From Brooklawnia sp032229645 (GTDB lineage Bacteria; Actinomycetota; Actinomycetes; Propionibacteriales; Propionibacteriaceae): DNA of 64,000 nucleotides. This document shows positions 53,293-62,168 of this stretch, one piece after another; positions within the stretch are counted from its first letter, which is position 1; each line of letters starts with the position of its first letter. The DNA lies in contig CAVRLB010000003.1 in the NCBI GenBank assembly GCA_963722295.1, positions 186,001-250,000 of the forward strand, in the 5' to 3' direction. Made by a program: the position numbers and the translations under genes. The notes beneath the pieces are model-generated. The model saw only the letters and a program-made list of their open reading frames with translations, was not told where the DNA came from and made no database searches.

Positions 53293-54254
53293 GCATTCAC
53301 GAGGTTCAGCTGCGCGACATATCCGCCGATGGCTTCCACATAGTCGGCCACCCGCGGGCCCCAACGACTCGCGATATCGGCGTCCAGGACATAGATCTGG
53401 TTTTGCTGGACCGCGCGGACCTCGGACCAGCCGGGACGCTGGGCGACCTGCTCGGGGGTGACGCCGCCGTACTGACCGTCCGCCAGGAAAATGACATCGG
53501 GATTGGATTCGACCACGAACTCCTCCGACAGTTGCGGATAGCCGCCTCCCGACGGTGCAGCGTCGGCGATATTGGTCAGCCCGAACAATCCATAGACCTG
53601 GCCGATGAAGCTCTCGCTGGACACGGTATACAGGCTCGCGTCGAGCTCGTGGAAATAGCTGACACCGCTGAGCTGCGGAGCTGCCGCGACGGCGGCGTCG
53701 ATCCGGGATCGCATCTGGGAAACCACCGATGATGCCTGTTCGTCGTGGCCGGTGGCCTGACCGAGCCGGTCGATCTGCTCGTAGACATCGTCGAGGTTGG
53801 CGGCCGATGACATCACCAATGTAGGAACGCCAGCCTTCTCGAGGCTAGCGATGGTGTCGGCATCGGGGGACGACGTCACCACCAGATCGGGGGAGTAGCC
53901 GAGGATCGCCTCGACATTGGGCTGATAGCCCGACAGGTTGGTCTTGGGGGCATCGGCCGGATAGTTCGACTGATCGTCGACTGCGACCACCTGATCGTCG
54001 GCACCGATCGCGAATAGCGTCTCGGTCGCTGTCGCGCTCAGCGAGACGATCGCTTCGGGCTGCTGTTCAATGGTGATGGTGGTGTCAGAACCGGTGGCTC
54101 CGGTGACCACCTGCACGGGGAACCCGCCTAGCGACCCGGCGGTGGAGGCTTCGGCAGACGTCTGGCTGGCTGATGATCCGCATCCTGCGAGCGTCACCGC
54201 TAGCAGCAGCGCGCCGAGCACGGCGAGCGGAGATTGGGCTGAAGGGCGAGTCAC
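53289..54254 (-). CDS. btuF: Cobalamin-binding lipoprotein
   Basis: A 321-residue binding protein with the lipobox LAGC (about residue 25) after a hydrophobic signal. The FecB/BtuF fold follows, starting near TTITIEQQPEAIVSLSATATETLFAIGA. A GTG at 54254 with GGAGG 7 bases upstream is preferred over longer frames. That ribosome site sits in a hairpin just below the cobalamin aptamer. It is the first gene of btuF-btuC-btuD-GNAT. Confidence 0.9.
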   Translation of the reverse strand: MTRPSAQSPLAVLGALLLAVTLAGCGSSASQTSAEASTAGSLGGFPVQVVTGATGSDTTITIEQQPEAIVSLSATATETLFAIGADDQVVAVDDQSNYPADAPKTNLSGYQPNVEAILGYSPDLVVTSSPDADTIASLEKAGVPTLVMSSAANLDDVYEQIDRLGQATGHDEQASSVVSQMRSRIDAAVAAAPQLSGVSYFHELDASLYTVSSESFIGQVYGLFGLTNIADAAPSGGGYPQLSEEFVVESNPDVIFLADGQYGGVTPEQVAQRPGWSEVRAVQQNQIYVLDADIASRWGPRVADYVEAIGGYVAQLNLVNA

Positions 54255-54260
54255 TGAGAA

Positions 54261-54282
54261 TCCTCCGGTTTCTGCTGGAGGA
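54261..54282 (-). promoter_or_regulatory. Shine-Dalgarno-masking hairpin of btuF
   Basis: On the minus strand TCCTCC (54282-54277) pairs with GGAGGA (54266-54261). GGAGG is the btuF ribosome site, so the hairpin would hide it when the riboswitch permits the fold. Confidence 0.7.
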
Positions 54283-54316
54283 CGGAGGCAGCCGGGCGAG
54301 TCGGGGCGGACTAAGC

Positions 54317-54474
54317 CCTGCCGCACGAACTGTCCTTCGTCCGAGGAACAGAACGTGATCGTGGACAGATGGCCTGGCTCGTCCGATCAAATCGGCTTGA
54401 CAGTTGCGGCACAGCACCGGACTCGCACCGGATTTCACTGCAATTCCACGACACTTTCACGGTGTGAAAGCAGG
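54317..54474 (-). ncRNA. Cobalamin (B12) riboswitch
   Basis: The minus strand carries the aptamer landmarks in order: P1 arm CCTGC (54474-54470), GGAATTGCAGTGAAATCC (54447-54430), GCCGCAACTGT (B12 box core, 54410-54400), GAGCCAGG (54380-54373) and the closing P1 arm GCAGG (54321-54317). A TAGAGT -10 (54483-54478) places the 5' end close to the aptamer. Cobalamin binding would lower btuF translation through the hairpin at 54261. Confidence 0.93.
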
Positions 54475-54559
54475 ATTCACTCTATCAGTGGTGCCGAGGA
54501 ATGCGACCTGTTGAGGGTTCAAGCAATGGCTGAAATGTCGCGCGTAGGGCATGCCAGGC

Positions 54560-54565
54560 TACAGT
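54560..54565 (+). promoter_or_regulatory. -10 box of rnj (TACAGT), probable leaderless start
   Basis: TACAGT ends 9 bases before the rnj ATG, and the bases between carry no Shine-Dalgarno sequence. Confidence 0.4.
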
Positions 54566-54574
54566 TGAATCAAT

Positions 54575-56263
54575 ATGAGTGCTCTGCAGACCCCGCCCAG
54601 ACCGGCCCCCGATACCTTGCGCATCATCCCGCTCGGCGGGCTCGGCGACATCGGGCGCAATATGACCGCCTTCGAAATCAACGGCAAGATCCTCGTCGTC
54701 GACTGCGGCGTCCTTTTTCCCGAGGACGACCAGCCCGGCGTCGACCTGATCCTGCCCGGCCTCGACTACCTGGACGATCGCCTGGACGACATCGTCGGCT
54801 TGGTGCTGACCCACGGTCACGAGGATCACATCGGCGGTGTGCCGTATCTGCTGCGCCGCCGCCAAGACATTCCGCTCTATGGCAGCAAGCTGACGCTGGC
54901 GTTCGTCGACGGCAAGCTGCGCGAGCACAGACTGCGGGACACCGCGATGTACCACCAGGTGCTCGAGGGGGACCGGGTTTCCGTCGATCCGTTCGAGCTG
55001 GAGTTCTTCGCGGTCAACCATTCCATTCCGGACGCCATGGCGGTGGCCATCAAGACCGCCGGCGGTGTCGTGCTGCACACCGGCGACTTTAAGATGGACC
55101 AGATTCCACTGGACCACCGCATCACCGATTTGCGCGGTTTCGCGAGGCTGTCGAGCGAAGGCAATGGCGTCGACCTGCTGATGGCTGATTCGACCAACGC
55201 CGATGTGGCCGGATTCACACTCCCGGAGAAAGACATCGAGCCGGCCCTCGAGCGAGTCTTCAACCAGGCCACCCAGAAGCTCGTGGTGGCCTGCTTCGCG
55301 TCCCATGTGCACCGCGTGCAGCAGATTCTCAACCTGGCCGTGCGGCATGGCCGCAAGGTCGTCTATGTCGGCCGGTCGATGGTCAAGAACATGACCACCG
55401 CGCAGGAGCTGGGATATCTGAAGGTGCCCGGCCGCACCCTGATCGAATTGAACGACATCGACCGCTATCCCGAAGACCAGGTTGTGGTCATCTCGACGGG
55501 TTCGCAGGGCGAGCCGCTCTCGGCGCTGGCCCGGATGGCCAACCGCGAACACCCGATCGTCAAGGTCGGCGAAGGCGACACGGTGCTGCTCGCTTCGTCG
55601 CTGATCCCCGGAAACGAGAACGCGGTCTATCGGGTGATCAACGGTCTGACCCGGCTGGGCGTCACCGTCGTGCATAAGGGCAACGCCCTCGTCCACACCT
55701 CGGGCCATGCCAGCGCCGGCGAATTGCTCTATACCTACAACGTCGTCAAGCCGCGCAATGCGCTGCCGATCCACGGCGAGGCCCGTCACCTGGTTGCCAA
55801 TGCGAAGCTTGCTCAGGCCACCGGGATACCGGCCGAGCGCACGATCGTCGCCGAGGACGGGGACGTCATCGACCTGGCGAATGGTGTGGCCAAACGCACC
55901 GGGCGGGTCGACGCGTCCTACATCTTCGTGGACGGCACGACCGTCGGAGACGTCACAGAGACCTCGCTCACCGATCGCCGGATCCTGGGCGAGGAGGGCT
56001 TCATTTCGGTGATCGCGGCCGTCGATCTGCGGGCGCAGACGATCGTTGCGGGACCCGACATCAGTGCCCGGGGATTCCTGGAGGATTCGACGGTCTTCGA
56101 TTCGATCACCGACGAGATTCGTCGCACCCTGACCGATGCGCTGGCCGAAGGCGTGGATGATACCCACCGTCTGCAGCAATCGGTACGTCGCGTGCTCGGG
56201 CGCTGGGTTTCCCGCACCTATCGCAGCCGTCCGATGATCGTTCCGGTCGTGATCGCCGTCTGA
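54575..56263 (+). CDS. rnj: Ribonuclease J
   Basis: A 5'-3' exoribonuclease and endonuclease acting in mRNA turnover and rRNA maturation. The 562-residue protein has the metallo-beta-lactamase motif HGHEDHIGG (H80, H82, D84, H85), the beta-CASP domain and a C-terminal domain after about 450. The start GIGDIGRN-like block (GGLGDIGRNM) is normal. Many actinobacteria have dapA just upstream; here the cobalamin operon intervenes. Confidence 0.95.
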   Translation: MSALQTPPRPAPDTLRIIPLGGLGDIGRNMTAFEINGKILVVDCGVLFPEDDQPGVDLILPGLDYLDDRLDDIVGLVLTHGHEDHIGGVPYLLRRRQDIPLYGSKLTLAFVDGKLREHRLRDTAMYHQVLEGDRVSVDPFELEFFAVNHSIPDAMAVAIKTAGGVVLHTGDFKMDQIPLDHRITDLRGFARLSSEGNGVDLLMADSTNADVAGFTLPEKDIEPALERVFNQATQKLVVACFASHVHRVQQILNLAVRHGRKVVYVGRSMVKNMTTAQELGYLKVPGRTLIELNDIDRYPEDQVVVISTGSQGEPLSALARMANREHPIVKVGEGDTVLLASSLIPGNENAVYRVINGLTRLGVTVVHKGNALVHTSGHASAGELLYTYNVVKPRNALPIHGEARHLVANAKLAQATGIPAERTIVAEDGDVIDLANGVAKRTGRVDASYIFVDGTTVGDVTETSLTDRRILGEEGFISVIAAVDLRAQTIVAGPDISARGFLEDSTVFDSITDEIRRTLTDALAEGVDDTHRLQQSVRRVLGRWVSRTYRSRPMIVPVVIAV

Positions 56264-56298
56264 GATCGGACGCATTTCGAGGCCGGGAAACACCGGAT

Positions 56299-56328
56299 TT
56301 GGCGCGTCCGGGATTGATTGGCTAAGAT
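56299..56328 (+). promoter_or_regulatory. Probable rpmB promoter
   Basis: TTGGCG (56299-56304), an 18-base spacer and TAAGAT (56323-56328). The leader to rpmB would be about 60 bases. Confidence 0.5.
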
Positions 56329-56394
56329 TGCGTGGTTGCGTCTTGACGGCGCGGTGCGAAAAAACAAACGTTATCCAGAACGAGGAGTGCTCCC

Positions 56395-56580
56395 ATGGCT
56401 GCCGTGTGTGAGGTTTGCGGTAAGGGCCCAGGTTTCGGGCACAACGTCCCCTGGTCGAAGAAGAAGACCAATCGGCGTTGGAACCCGAACATCCAGCGGG
56501 TGCGTGCAGTCGTGAATGGCGCTCCCCAGCGCCTGAATGTGTGCACCGGCTGCCTGAAGGCTGGTCGCGTCACCCGCTGA
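56395..56580 (+). CDS. rpmB: 50S ribosomal protein L28 (zinc-binding form)
   Basis: A 61-residue large-subunit protein. It has two CxxC pairs, CEVC (5-8) and CTGC near residue 51, so it is the zinc-binding C+ form; genomes with it often also carry a zinc-free paralogue. Basic core KKKTNRRWNPNIQ. The GAGGAG ribosome site is followed by the ATG at 56395. Confidence 0.95.
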   Translation: MAAVCEVCGKGPGFGHNVPWSKKKTNRRWNPNIQRVRAVVNGAPQRLNVCTGCLKAGRVTR

Positions 56581-56597
56581 CGTCGTCCCTTTCGCTG

Positions 56598-56636
56598 AAT
56601 GCCCGTTGTTCTCGTGGACAGCGGGCATTTCGTTCG
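56598..56636 (+). terminator. Terminator after rpmB
   Basis: AATGCCCGTTGT (56598-56609) and ACAGCGGGCATT (56618-56629) form a 12-bp stem with one wobble, followed by TTCGTTC. Confidence 0.8.
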
Positions 56637-56695
56637 TCTCCAGACGCCTCGGTGTACCGGTCGTGATTGACAGAATTCCTGTCGGGGGATGCCGG

Positions 56696-56701
56696 TAGTC
56701 T
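56696..56701 (+). promoter_or_regulatory. -10 box of recG (TAGTCT), probable leaderless start
   Basis: TAGTCT ends 6 bases before the GTG at 56708. A TTGACA at 56667 is 23 bases upstream, too far for a normal -35. Confidence 0.35.
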
Positions 56702-56707
56702 GCTGAT

Positions 56708-58975
56708 GTGGCTGAGAAGAAGGCATCCGGACGACAGGCCGCGCGCGCATCCAAGAGCGGACGAGCAGGCGGGCCGTGGCGCACCGAGGCCTATCGGCAG
56801 CTGGCTACTCCACTCGCCGAGGTGCTCGGCGCTGCCACTGCGAAGGCACTCGTCGGGCTGAAGCTGGCCACGGTGGCCGATCTGATGGGTCATCTGCCCA
56901 GACGCTATCTGTCCGGAACGGAGACGACTGAGCTACGCGGCCTGGAGCCGGGGGAGAACGTCGCCCTCGTCGCGCAGGTGGATCAGATGAGCGCGCATCC
57001 AAGCCACGCGCGCAACGGCCGAGGCCGGCTCGAGGTCAAGCTCACCGATGGCACCGGCTACCTCAGGGCTACCTTCTTCGGCAAGGACCACTACATCAGG
57101 TACTGGCAGACGCAGCTCAGCAAGGGCGTCAAGGGAATCTTCGTCGGCAAAGTGGGGGTCTTCAACCACGAGCTGCAGATGAGCCACCCCAACTTCGTGA
57201 TGCTCGATGCCCAGGGCAATATCGTCGGGCGTGCCGATCAGGCCAAGACATCGATGGCCAATCAGGTTAGCCGCTCTGGGCTCGTCGGCATTTATCCGGC
57301 AACCAGCAAGATGCCGACCTGGCAGATCGCCGAATGCACCGATCTGGTGCTCGACATCCTCAACGGGCTCGATGATCCGATGCCCGCCGATCTGCGCTCA
57401 CGACTGGGCCTGCCGGAGTTGGTTGAGGCCTATCGCTCGATTCATCGTCCGCAGAGCATCGAGGCAGCTGAGCTCGGGGTCGACCGGCTCAAGTTCGATG
57501 AGGCGTTGGCGTTGCAGGTGACCATGGCCTACCGTCGCGCCGATGCCGCCCGCCACACCGCGGCTCCCGTGCGTCTGTTGGACGGCGGGCTGCTCGCCGC
57601 CTTCGACCAGCGTCTGCCCTTCACCCTCACCGATGGCCAACAGGAGGTCAGCGAGGAGATCTTTGCCGACCTGGCGCGGACGCGTCCGATGCAGCGTCTG
57701 CTGCAAGGGGAGGTCGGCTCGGGTAAGACGGTGGTGGCGTTGCGGGCGATGCTAGCCGAGGTCGACAACCGACGTCAGGCCGTGCTGCTCGCGCCCACCG
57801 AGGTCTTGGCCGGTCAACACCTCGAATCGCTCCGCTCGCTGCTGGGCGAGTTGGGTGCCGGACAGGTGTTGGGTGCTCCCGAGAATGCTACTGAGATCGT
57901 TCTACTAACTGGTTCGCAGAGCGCTGCCCAGCGCCGGGCGGCATTGGATGCAATCTCGGATGGTCGGGCCGGAATCGTCGTAGGTACGCATGCTCTGTTG
58001 TCGCAGACCGTGGCCTTCGCCGATCTCGGCCTGATCGTGGTTGACGAGCAGCACCGCTTCGGTGTGGAGCAGCGTGCGGTGCTGCAAGCACGCGCCGAGT
58101 TGATGCCGCACCTGCTTGTGATGACGGCCACCCCGATTCCACGGTCGATCGCCATGACGGTGTTCGGCGACCTTGAGGTCTCGACCCTGCGTGAGATTCC
58201 GGCGGGACGGCAAGATGTGCAGACGACCGTCGTGCAGACGCAGATGCGGCCGGCGTGGTTGGAGCGTGCCTGGGAGCGGATTCGCGAGGAGGTCTCAATC
58301 GGCCGCCAGGCCTTCATCCTCTGCCCGCGGATCAACCCCAACGACGAGCTCATTCCGCCCGGACTGCCAAGCCCGAGCGTCGAGGAGCTGTCGCGCTATT
58401 TGGCGGACGGCCCGCTGGCCGACCTTCGGATCGGCGTGCTTCATGGCCGGCTGCCGGCTAATGAGAAAGAATCAGTAATGGCGTCGTTCGCTGGCGGTGA
58501 GCTTGACGTGCTGGTTGCGACCACGGTGATCGAGGTCGGTATCGACGTGCCGAACGCCTCGATGATGGTGATCATGGACGCCGACCATTTCGGCATCAGC
58601 CAACTGCATCAGCTGCGCGGACGCGTGGGTCGCGGCTCCCATGCGGGAGTCTGTCTGCTGGTGACCTACACCGATGGGACGACGCTGGCGGACGAGCGGT
58701 TGGCGGCTGTGGCGGCCACCCGCGATGGATTCGAGCTGGCGGAGGTCGATCTCGAACAGCGACGCGAGGGCGACGTTCTTGGTGCCTCTCAGGCCGGTGG
58801 GCGCTCGACTTTGCGACTGCTGCGCGTGCTGGACGATGCGGAGTTGCTCGCCGAATCTCGTGAGATCGCAGAAATGCTGGTCGCGGGCGATCCGGACAAG
58901 AGCAGCGACTGGCTGGCGGACCTGGTCACCGAGACCGAATTGCGGGCCGACGCCGACTTCCTCGAGCGGTCATGA
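56708..58975 (+). CDS. recG: ATP-dependent DNA helicase RecG
   Basis: Regresses stalled forks and branch-migrates recombination intermediates. The 755-residue protein has an N-terminal wedge domain (OB fold, about 60-165), Walker A GEVGSGKT near residue 336, motif II DEQH and a C-terminal helicase domain with HGRLPANEKESVM and QLRGRVGRG. It follows rpmB; the DAK-type kinase gene often found between them is missing here. Its end overlaps the convergent oxidoreductase gene by 6 bases. Confidence 0.94.
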   Translation: MAEKKASGRQAARASKSGRAGGPWRTEAYRQLATPLAEVLGAATAKALVGLKLATVADLMGHLPRRYLSGTETTELRGLEPGENVALVAQVDQMSAHPSHARNGRGRLEVKLTDGTGYLRATFFGKDHYIRYWQTQLSKGVKGIFVGKVGVFNHELQMSHPNFVMLDAQGNIVGRADQAKTSMANQVSRSGLVGIYPATSKMPTWQIAECTDLVLDILNGLDDPMPADLRSRLGLPELVEAYRSIHRPQSIEAAELGVDRLKFDEALALQVTMAYRRADAARHTAAPVRLLDGGLLAAFDQRLPFTLTDGQQEVSEEIFADLARTRPMQRLLQGEVGSGKTVVALRAMLAEVDNRRQAVLLAPTEVLAGQHLESLRSLLGELGAGQVLGAPENATEIVLLTGSQSAAQRRAALDAISDGRAGIVVGTHALLSQTVAFADLGLIVVDEQHRFGVEQRAVLQARAELMPHLLVMTATPIPRSIAMTVFGDLEVSTLREIPAGRQDVQTTVVQTQMRPAWLERAWERIREEVSIGRQAFILCPRINPNDELIPPGLPSPSVEELSRYLADGPLADLRIGVLHGRLPANEKESVMASFAGGELDVLVATTVIEVGIDVPNASMMVIMDADHFGISQLHQLRGRVGRGSHAGVCLLVTYTDGTTLADERLAAVAATRDGFELAEVDLEQRREGDVLGASQAGGRSTLRLLRVLDDAELLAESREIAEMLVAGDPDKSSDWLADLVTETELRADADFLERS

Positions 58976-60151
58976 CCGGGGCGCGAAACGTCCTTCGTCG
59001 CTGATCCGCTCGTTCAGCTTCGCCAGGAAGGCATCGTCATCAAATCCGGCTAGGTCGATGTCTTGGCCGGTCCATGCTGACAGTTGCATGGCATTGGCCA
59101 AGCGGACGCTGGTGAGGCCTTCGGCCGCAGGAGCGATCAGCGGCGTGCCATCAAGAATGTGCTGGCCGAAGTTGTCCAGCAGCAGAGAATGCTGCTCGCC
59201 CCAAGCGCTGGTGTATTCGCGGGTCTCACTGCTGAAGAAGACCGACCGATCAAAGGCCCCGGACGGCACCAGGGCGGCGTCCTCGTCGCTGATGCCGCGA
59301 GCGATCTCGCGCTCGTCGTCGGCGAACCGGTGGATCGTCATCGTCCGACTGTCCTCGACGAGTACCCGGGCCCTGTCAAAGCTCAGCTCCAGCCGGTCGG
59401 TGCCGACCAGATCATTCGTGCTGGTCACGAAGACCCCGTTCGCGCCACCCGGGAACTCCAGCAGTGCGCTGACCTCGTCCTCGACCGGGATGTCGCGGCG
59501 AAAACCGAACTGTAGCCGCGCGAAGCACCGCTGGGGCGCGCCGCATAGCCACTGCCACAGGTCGAGCTGGTGAGGCGCCTGGTTGACCAGGACGCCGCCG
59601 CCCTCGCCTCCCCAACTCGCCCGCCACGCGGACGATCTGTAATAGGCATCCGGACGCCACCAGTGGGTCAGCTGCCAGGAGGTGCGCCGCAACGCGCCGA
59701 ACTCGCCGGAATCGATGAGCGCTTTCAAGTCTGCGAACAGCGGATTCGCGCGCTGATTGAACATTATCGCCAAGGTGGTCTCAGGATGAGCCGCAGCCAC
59801 GTCCAGCAGCCGGGTTACCTGCTTGCCGTAGATCCCGGCCGGCTTCTCCAAGAGAACGTGGACGCCTCGTTCCAGCGCCTCGCCAGCCAGCCGCGGATGC
59901 TCGAAATGCGGAGCCGTGATGACTACGGCGTCGACCTTTCCGGAATCGAGCATCTCGATGTAGTCGGTGAACAGTGGCACCTCCATCTGGTCCGCGAACG
60001 CGGTGTGCGCATCCCTGGAGGCGCTGCGGGGATTGGAGCTGCACAGCGCACTCAGCTTCAGCGCGGGCGCGCGCCGGGTCGATACCAATGTCGCATAGAG
60101 CCGGCCCTGGGAGCCGACTCCGACGACTCCCAGCCGAACCTGGTCGGTCAC
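58970..60151 (-). CDS. Gfo/Idh/MocA-family oxidoreductase
   Basis: A 393-residue NAD(P)-dependent enzyme with an N-terminal Rossmann domain (VRLGVVGVGSQGRLYATLV, residues 5-23) and the EKPAG motif near 100. A C-terminal alpha/beta substrate domain follows, with GGVLVNQAPHQLDLWQWL (catalytic His/Asp/Lys-type region). The substrate is probably a sugar or inositol derivative. The GTG at 60151 has GGAG 7 bases upstream. It is the last gene of a three-gene minus-strand operon. Confidence 0.85.
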   Translation of the reverse strand: MTDQVRLGVVGVGSQGRLYATLVSTRRAPALKLSALCSSNPRSASRDAHTAFADQMEVPLFTDYIEMLDSGKVDAVVITAPHFEHPRLAGEALERGVHVLLEKPAGIYGKQVTRLLDVAAAHPETTLAIMFNQRANPLFADLKALIDSGEFGALRRTSWQLTHWWRPDAYYRSSAWRASWGGEGGGVLVNQAPHQLDLWQWLCGAPQRCFARLQFGFRRDIPVEDEVSALLEFPGGANGVFVTSTNDLVGTDRLELSFDRARVLVEDSRTMTIHRFADDEREIARGISDEDAALVPSGAFDRSVFFSSETREYTSAWGEQHSLLLDNFGQHILDGTPLIAPAAEGLTSVRLANAMQLSAWTGQDIDLAGFDDDAFLAKLNERISDEGRFAPRS

Positions 60152-60161
60152 GTCATTCTCC

Positions 60162-60989
60162 TCATGAATAGGGGATTCCGGCCGCATCAAGCAGCCAAGT
60201 CAGAGCTTCGTGTGCGCGGATCCAGGCGTCGGTGCCACTGAAGCCGCCGAATGTCTCCTGCCGCGCCAGATGCGGCTCGATGGATAAGAAGCCGTCGTAG
60301 CCGTCGTTTCGTAGCGCCGCAAGCAATTCGGGCCACTGCCCGTCGCCGTCGCCCGCCACGCAGATCGTCCCGTCGGACAGCTGAGCGTCCTTGACATGCA
60401 GATAGGCGATGGCGTCGCGCAGCAGGGGATAGGCCTGCGAATATGGCCGTATCCTGCCCTGGACGTAATTGGCCGGATCGAGAATCAGGCCGAACGCGCG
60501 TTGCGGCAGATTGACCACCAACTCCGCGCACCGCTGCGGCGTCGCGGCCCAGACATCGGCCTCGTTCTCATGCAGATAGCGGATTGCAGCATCGTCCATG
60601 ATGCTGACCATCATGCCGAGCCGGTCGATCACCTCGTTACGGCACGCATCGGGGTCATCGCGCTCATCCATGAAAAATGAGAAGCCCCGCAAATCTGAGG
60701 TCTCCAGATACCAGGCGATATCGGCGGCCCGGCGGGCGCGGTCGAGATGGGCCTCAAAGTCATCAGCCAGTCTGATCTTGCCCAAATCGGTGCCTAGTGC
60801 GCTGACGGCAATGCCGCTGTCGTCCAGCATCTGCTTGATGCGATGCACCTGGGGATTACTCAGGTCACAGACCCGGATGCCCCAGGCGCTACGCAACTCG
60901 ATGAACCGGATGTCTCGTCCGCTCAAGAAGTCGAGTTGAGCGGCGAAGTCGCCGGTCACCTCATCGGCGAAGCCGCTGATGGTCCACAA
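60162..60989 (-). CDS. Xylose isomerase-like TIM barrel protein
   Basis: A 275-residue sugar phosphate isomerase/epimerase (AP endonuclease family 2 fold). Visible are FIELRSAWG, the metal-binding region DPANYV near residue 171 and HVKDAQ near 197, and the EPH motif near 245. The only fitting start is TTG at 60989. It lies 10 bases upstream of the oxidoreductase gene and 6 bases downstream of the flavin-type protein. Such TIM-barrel plus Gfo/Idh pairs usually degrade sugars or inositols. Confidence 0.82.
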   Translation of the reverse strand: MWTISGFADEVTGDFAAQLDFLSGRDIRFIELRSAWGIRVCDLSNPQVHRIKQMLDDSGIAVSALGTDLGKIRLADDFEAHLDRARRAADIAWYLETSDLRGFSFFMDERDDPDACRNEVIDRLGMMVSIMDDAAIRYLHENEADVWAATPQRCAELVVNLPQRAFGLILDPANYVQGRIRPYSQAYPLLRDAIAYLHVKDAQLSDGTICVAGDGDGQWPELLAALRNDGYDGFLSIEPHLARQETFGGFSGTDAWIRAHEALTWLLDAAGIPYS

Positions 60990-60995
60990 CGCGGA

Positions 60996-61421
60996 TCAGG
61001 CGTGCTTTGGCTCGGGTCCAAAGATGAAGTGACGCCCGCTGATGCCGATCGTCGGGCTGACGCGGACGAAGATCGTCTTCACGGTGGGGATCCACGGCAG
61101 CAGTGGTGCCTTGCGGGCGCGTGCCAACTCGTCCTCATCACAGATGCGCTCGGCGACGCCCTTGATCATGACACTCCAGCCGCCCTCGTCGGTCCAGCCG
61201 TCGACCTCGAAGACCACATTGTTGTTCGTGGCCAGGTGATGCATCTTGCTGCCCTCAGCCGAGCGGAAGATGACCGATTCGCCATCGACGTAGTAGTTGA
61301 TCGGGAAGATCTCGGGGACATCGTTGGTGCTTACGCCGAGCCGCCCCACCTCCTGCGAAGCGAGGTACCCCCAGCAGGTCTCTTCCGGAATGATGGTCAC
61401 CGGGCCGTTAGTGTCAGACAT
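60996..61421 (-). CDS. Pyridoxamine 5'-phosphate oxidase-like (PPOX) flavin protein
   Basis: A 141-residue split-barrel protein with the pattern CWGYLASQEVGRLGVSTNDVPEIFPINY and KMHHLATNNNVVFEVDG. Members of this group bind FMN or F420; which one, and the substrate, are unknown. The ATG at 61421 is preceded by GGAGG at only 1 base, so initiation may use a start slightly upstream (TTG 61433). It heads the operon with the TIM-barrel and oxidoreductase genes. Confidence 0.75.
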   Translation of the reverse strand: MSDTNGPVTIIPEETCWGYLASQEVGRLGVSTNDVPEIFPINYYVDGESVIFRSAEGSKMHHLATNNNVVFEVDGWTDEGGWSVMIKGVAERICDEDELARARKAPLLPWIPTVKTIFVRVSPTIGISGRHFIFGPEPKHA

Positions 61422-61547
61422 GCCTCCATTCAACCGCACGTGCGCCTGCCTGTCACCGAGAATCCCGGGGGAGGTGTTCGCTAGAGGGATAACCGGCACT
61501 GCCGACGGCTCGCGAGGTCGCGGACCCGGCTTGCATGGGCATCCCGA

Positions 61548-61553
61548 TAGGCT
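61548..61553 (+). promoter_or_regulatory. -10 box of rsmD (TAGGCT), probable leaderless start
   Basis: TAGGCT ends 6 bases before the GTG at 61560, the same sequence and spacing as at yceD. Confidence 0.4.
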
Positions 61554-61559
61554 GATCGG

Positions 61560-62168
61560 GTGACCCGGATCATCGCTGGCTCGGCCCGCGGCAACCCGTT
61601 GAAGGTTCCGCCGGGTGAACGCACGCGCCCAACCACAGACCGGGTGCGGGAGGCGTTCTTCTCTGCGTTGGCCACCTGGGCGGGCGGTATCGGGGGTGCG
61701 GCGGACGACCAGCTGGCAGGTATTCGATTGCTCGATCTCTATGCCGGGTCGGGGGCCATCGGTCTGGAGGCCGCCAGCCGTGGAGCTCGCGAGGTCGTAC
61801 TCGTCGACAGCTATCGTCGCGCAGCCGAGACCATCAAGCGCAATGCCGCGACTGCGAGGCTGACCGGCCGGGTCAGGGTGCAGGTGTCGGACGCGGCGAG
61901 TTTTCTGGCCGAGTCTCCTGCCGAGCCGTTCGACGTGATCTGGCTCGATCCGCCCTATGCAGTCTCGAACGACGAGGTCGATGCTGTGCTGTCGCGCCTG
62001 GCGACCGGTTGGCTGGCACCCGATGGCCTGGCCGTGGTGGAGCGCTCCAGTCGCGACCCAGGCCCTGAATGGCCCGTCGAACTGGCCGAACAATGGTCGC
62101 GGCGCTACGGTGAAACCGAACTGCATTTTGCAAGCCCCTCGACCCCCTCTGCTGAGGAGGACCAATGA
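61560..62168 (+). CDS. rsmD: 16S rRNA (guanine(966)-N2)-methyltransferase RsmD
   Basis: Methylates G966 of 16S rRNA. The 202-residue protein has IIAGSARGNPL, RPTTDRVREAFF, the SAM loop DLYAGSGAIGLEA (residues 60-72) and the catalytic DPPY near 131. It ends with the ATGA overlap into coaD, so the two are co-translated. Confidence 0.93.
   Translation: MTRIIAGSARGNPLKVPPGERTRPTTDRVREAFFSALATWAGGIGGAADDQLAGIRLLDLYAGSGAIGLEAASRGAREVVLVDSYRRAAETIKRNAATARLTGRVRVQVSDAASFLAESPAEPFDVIWLDPPYAVSNDEVDAVLSRLATGWLAPDGLAVVERSSRDPGPEWPVELAEQWSRRYGETELHFASPSTPSAEEDQ

Noticed and set aside
54485..56293. 602-codon minus-strand frame opposite rnj
   Set aside because: Antisense shadow of RNase J; it would also overlap the riboswitch promoter.
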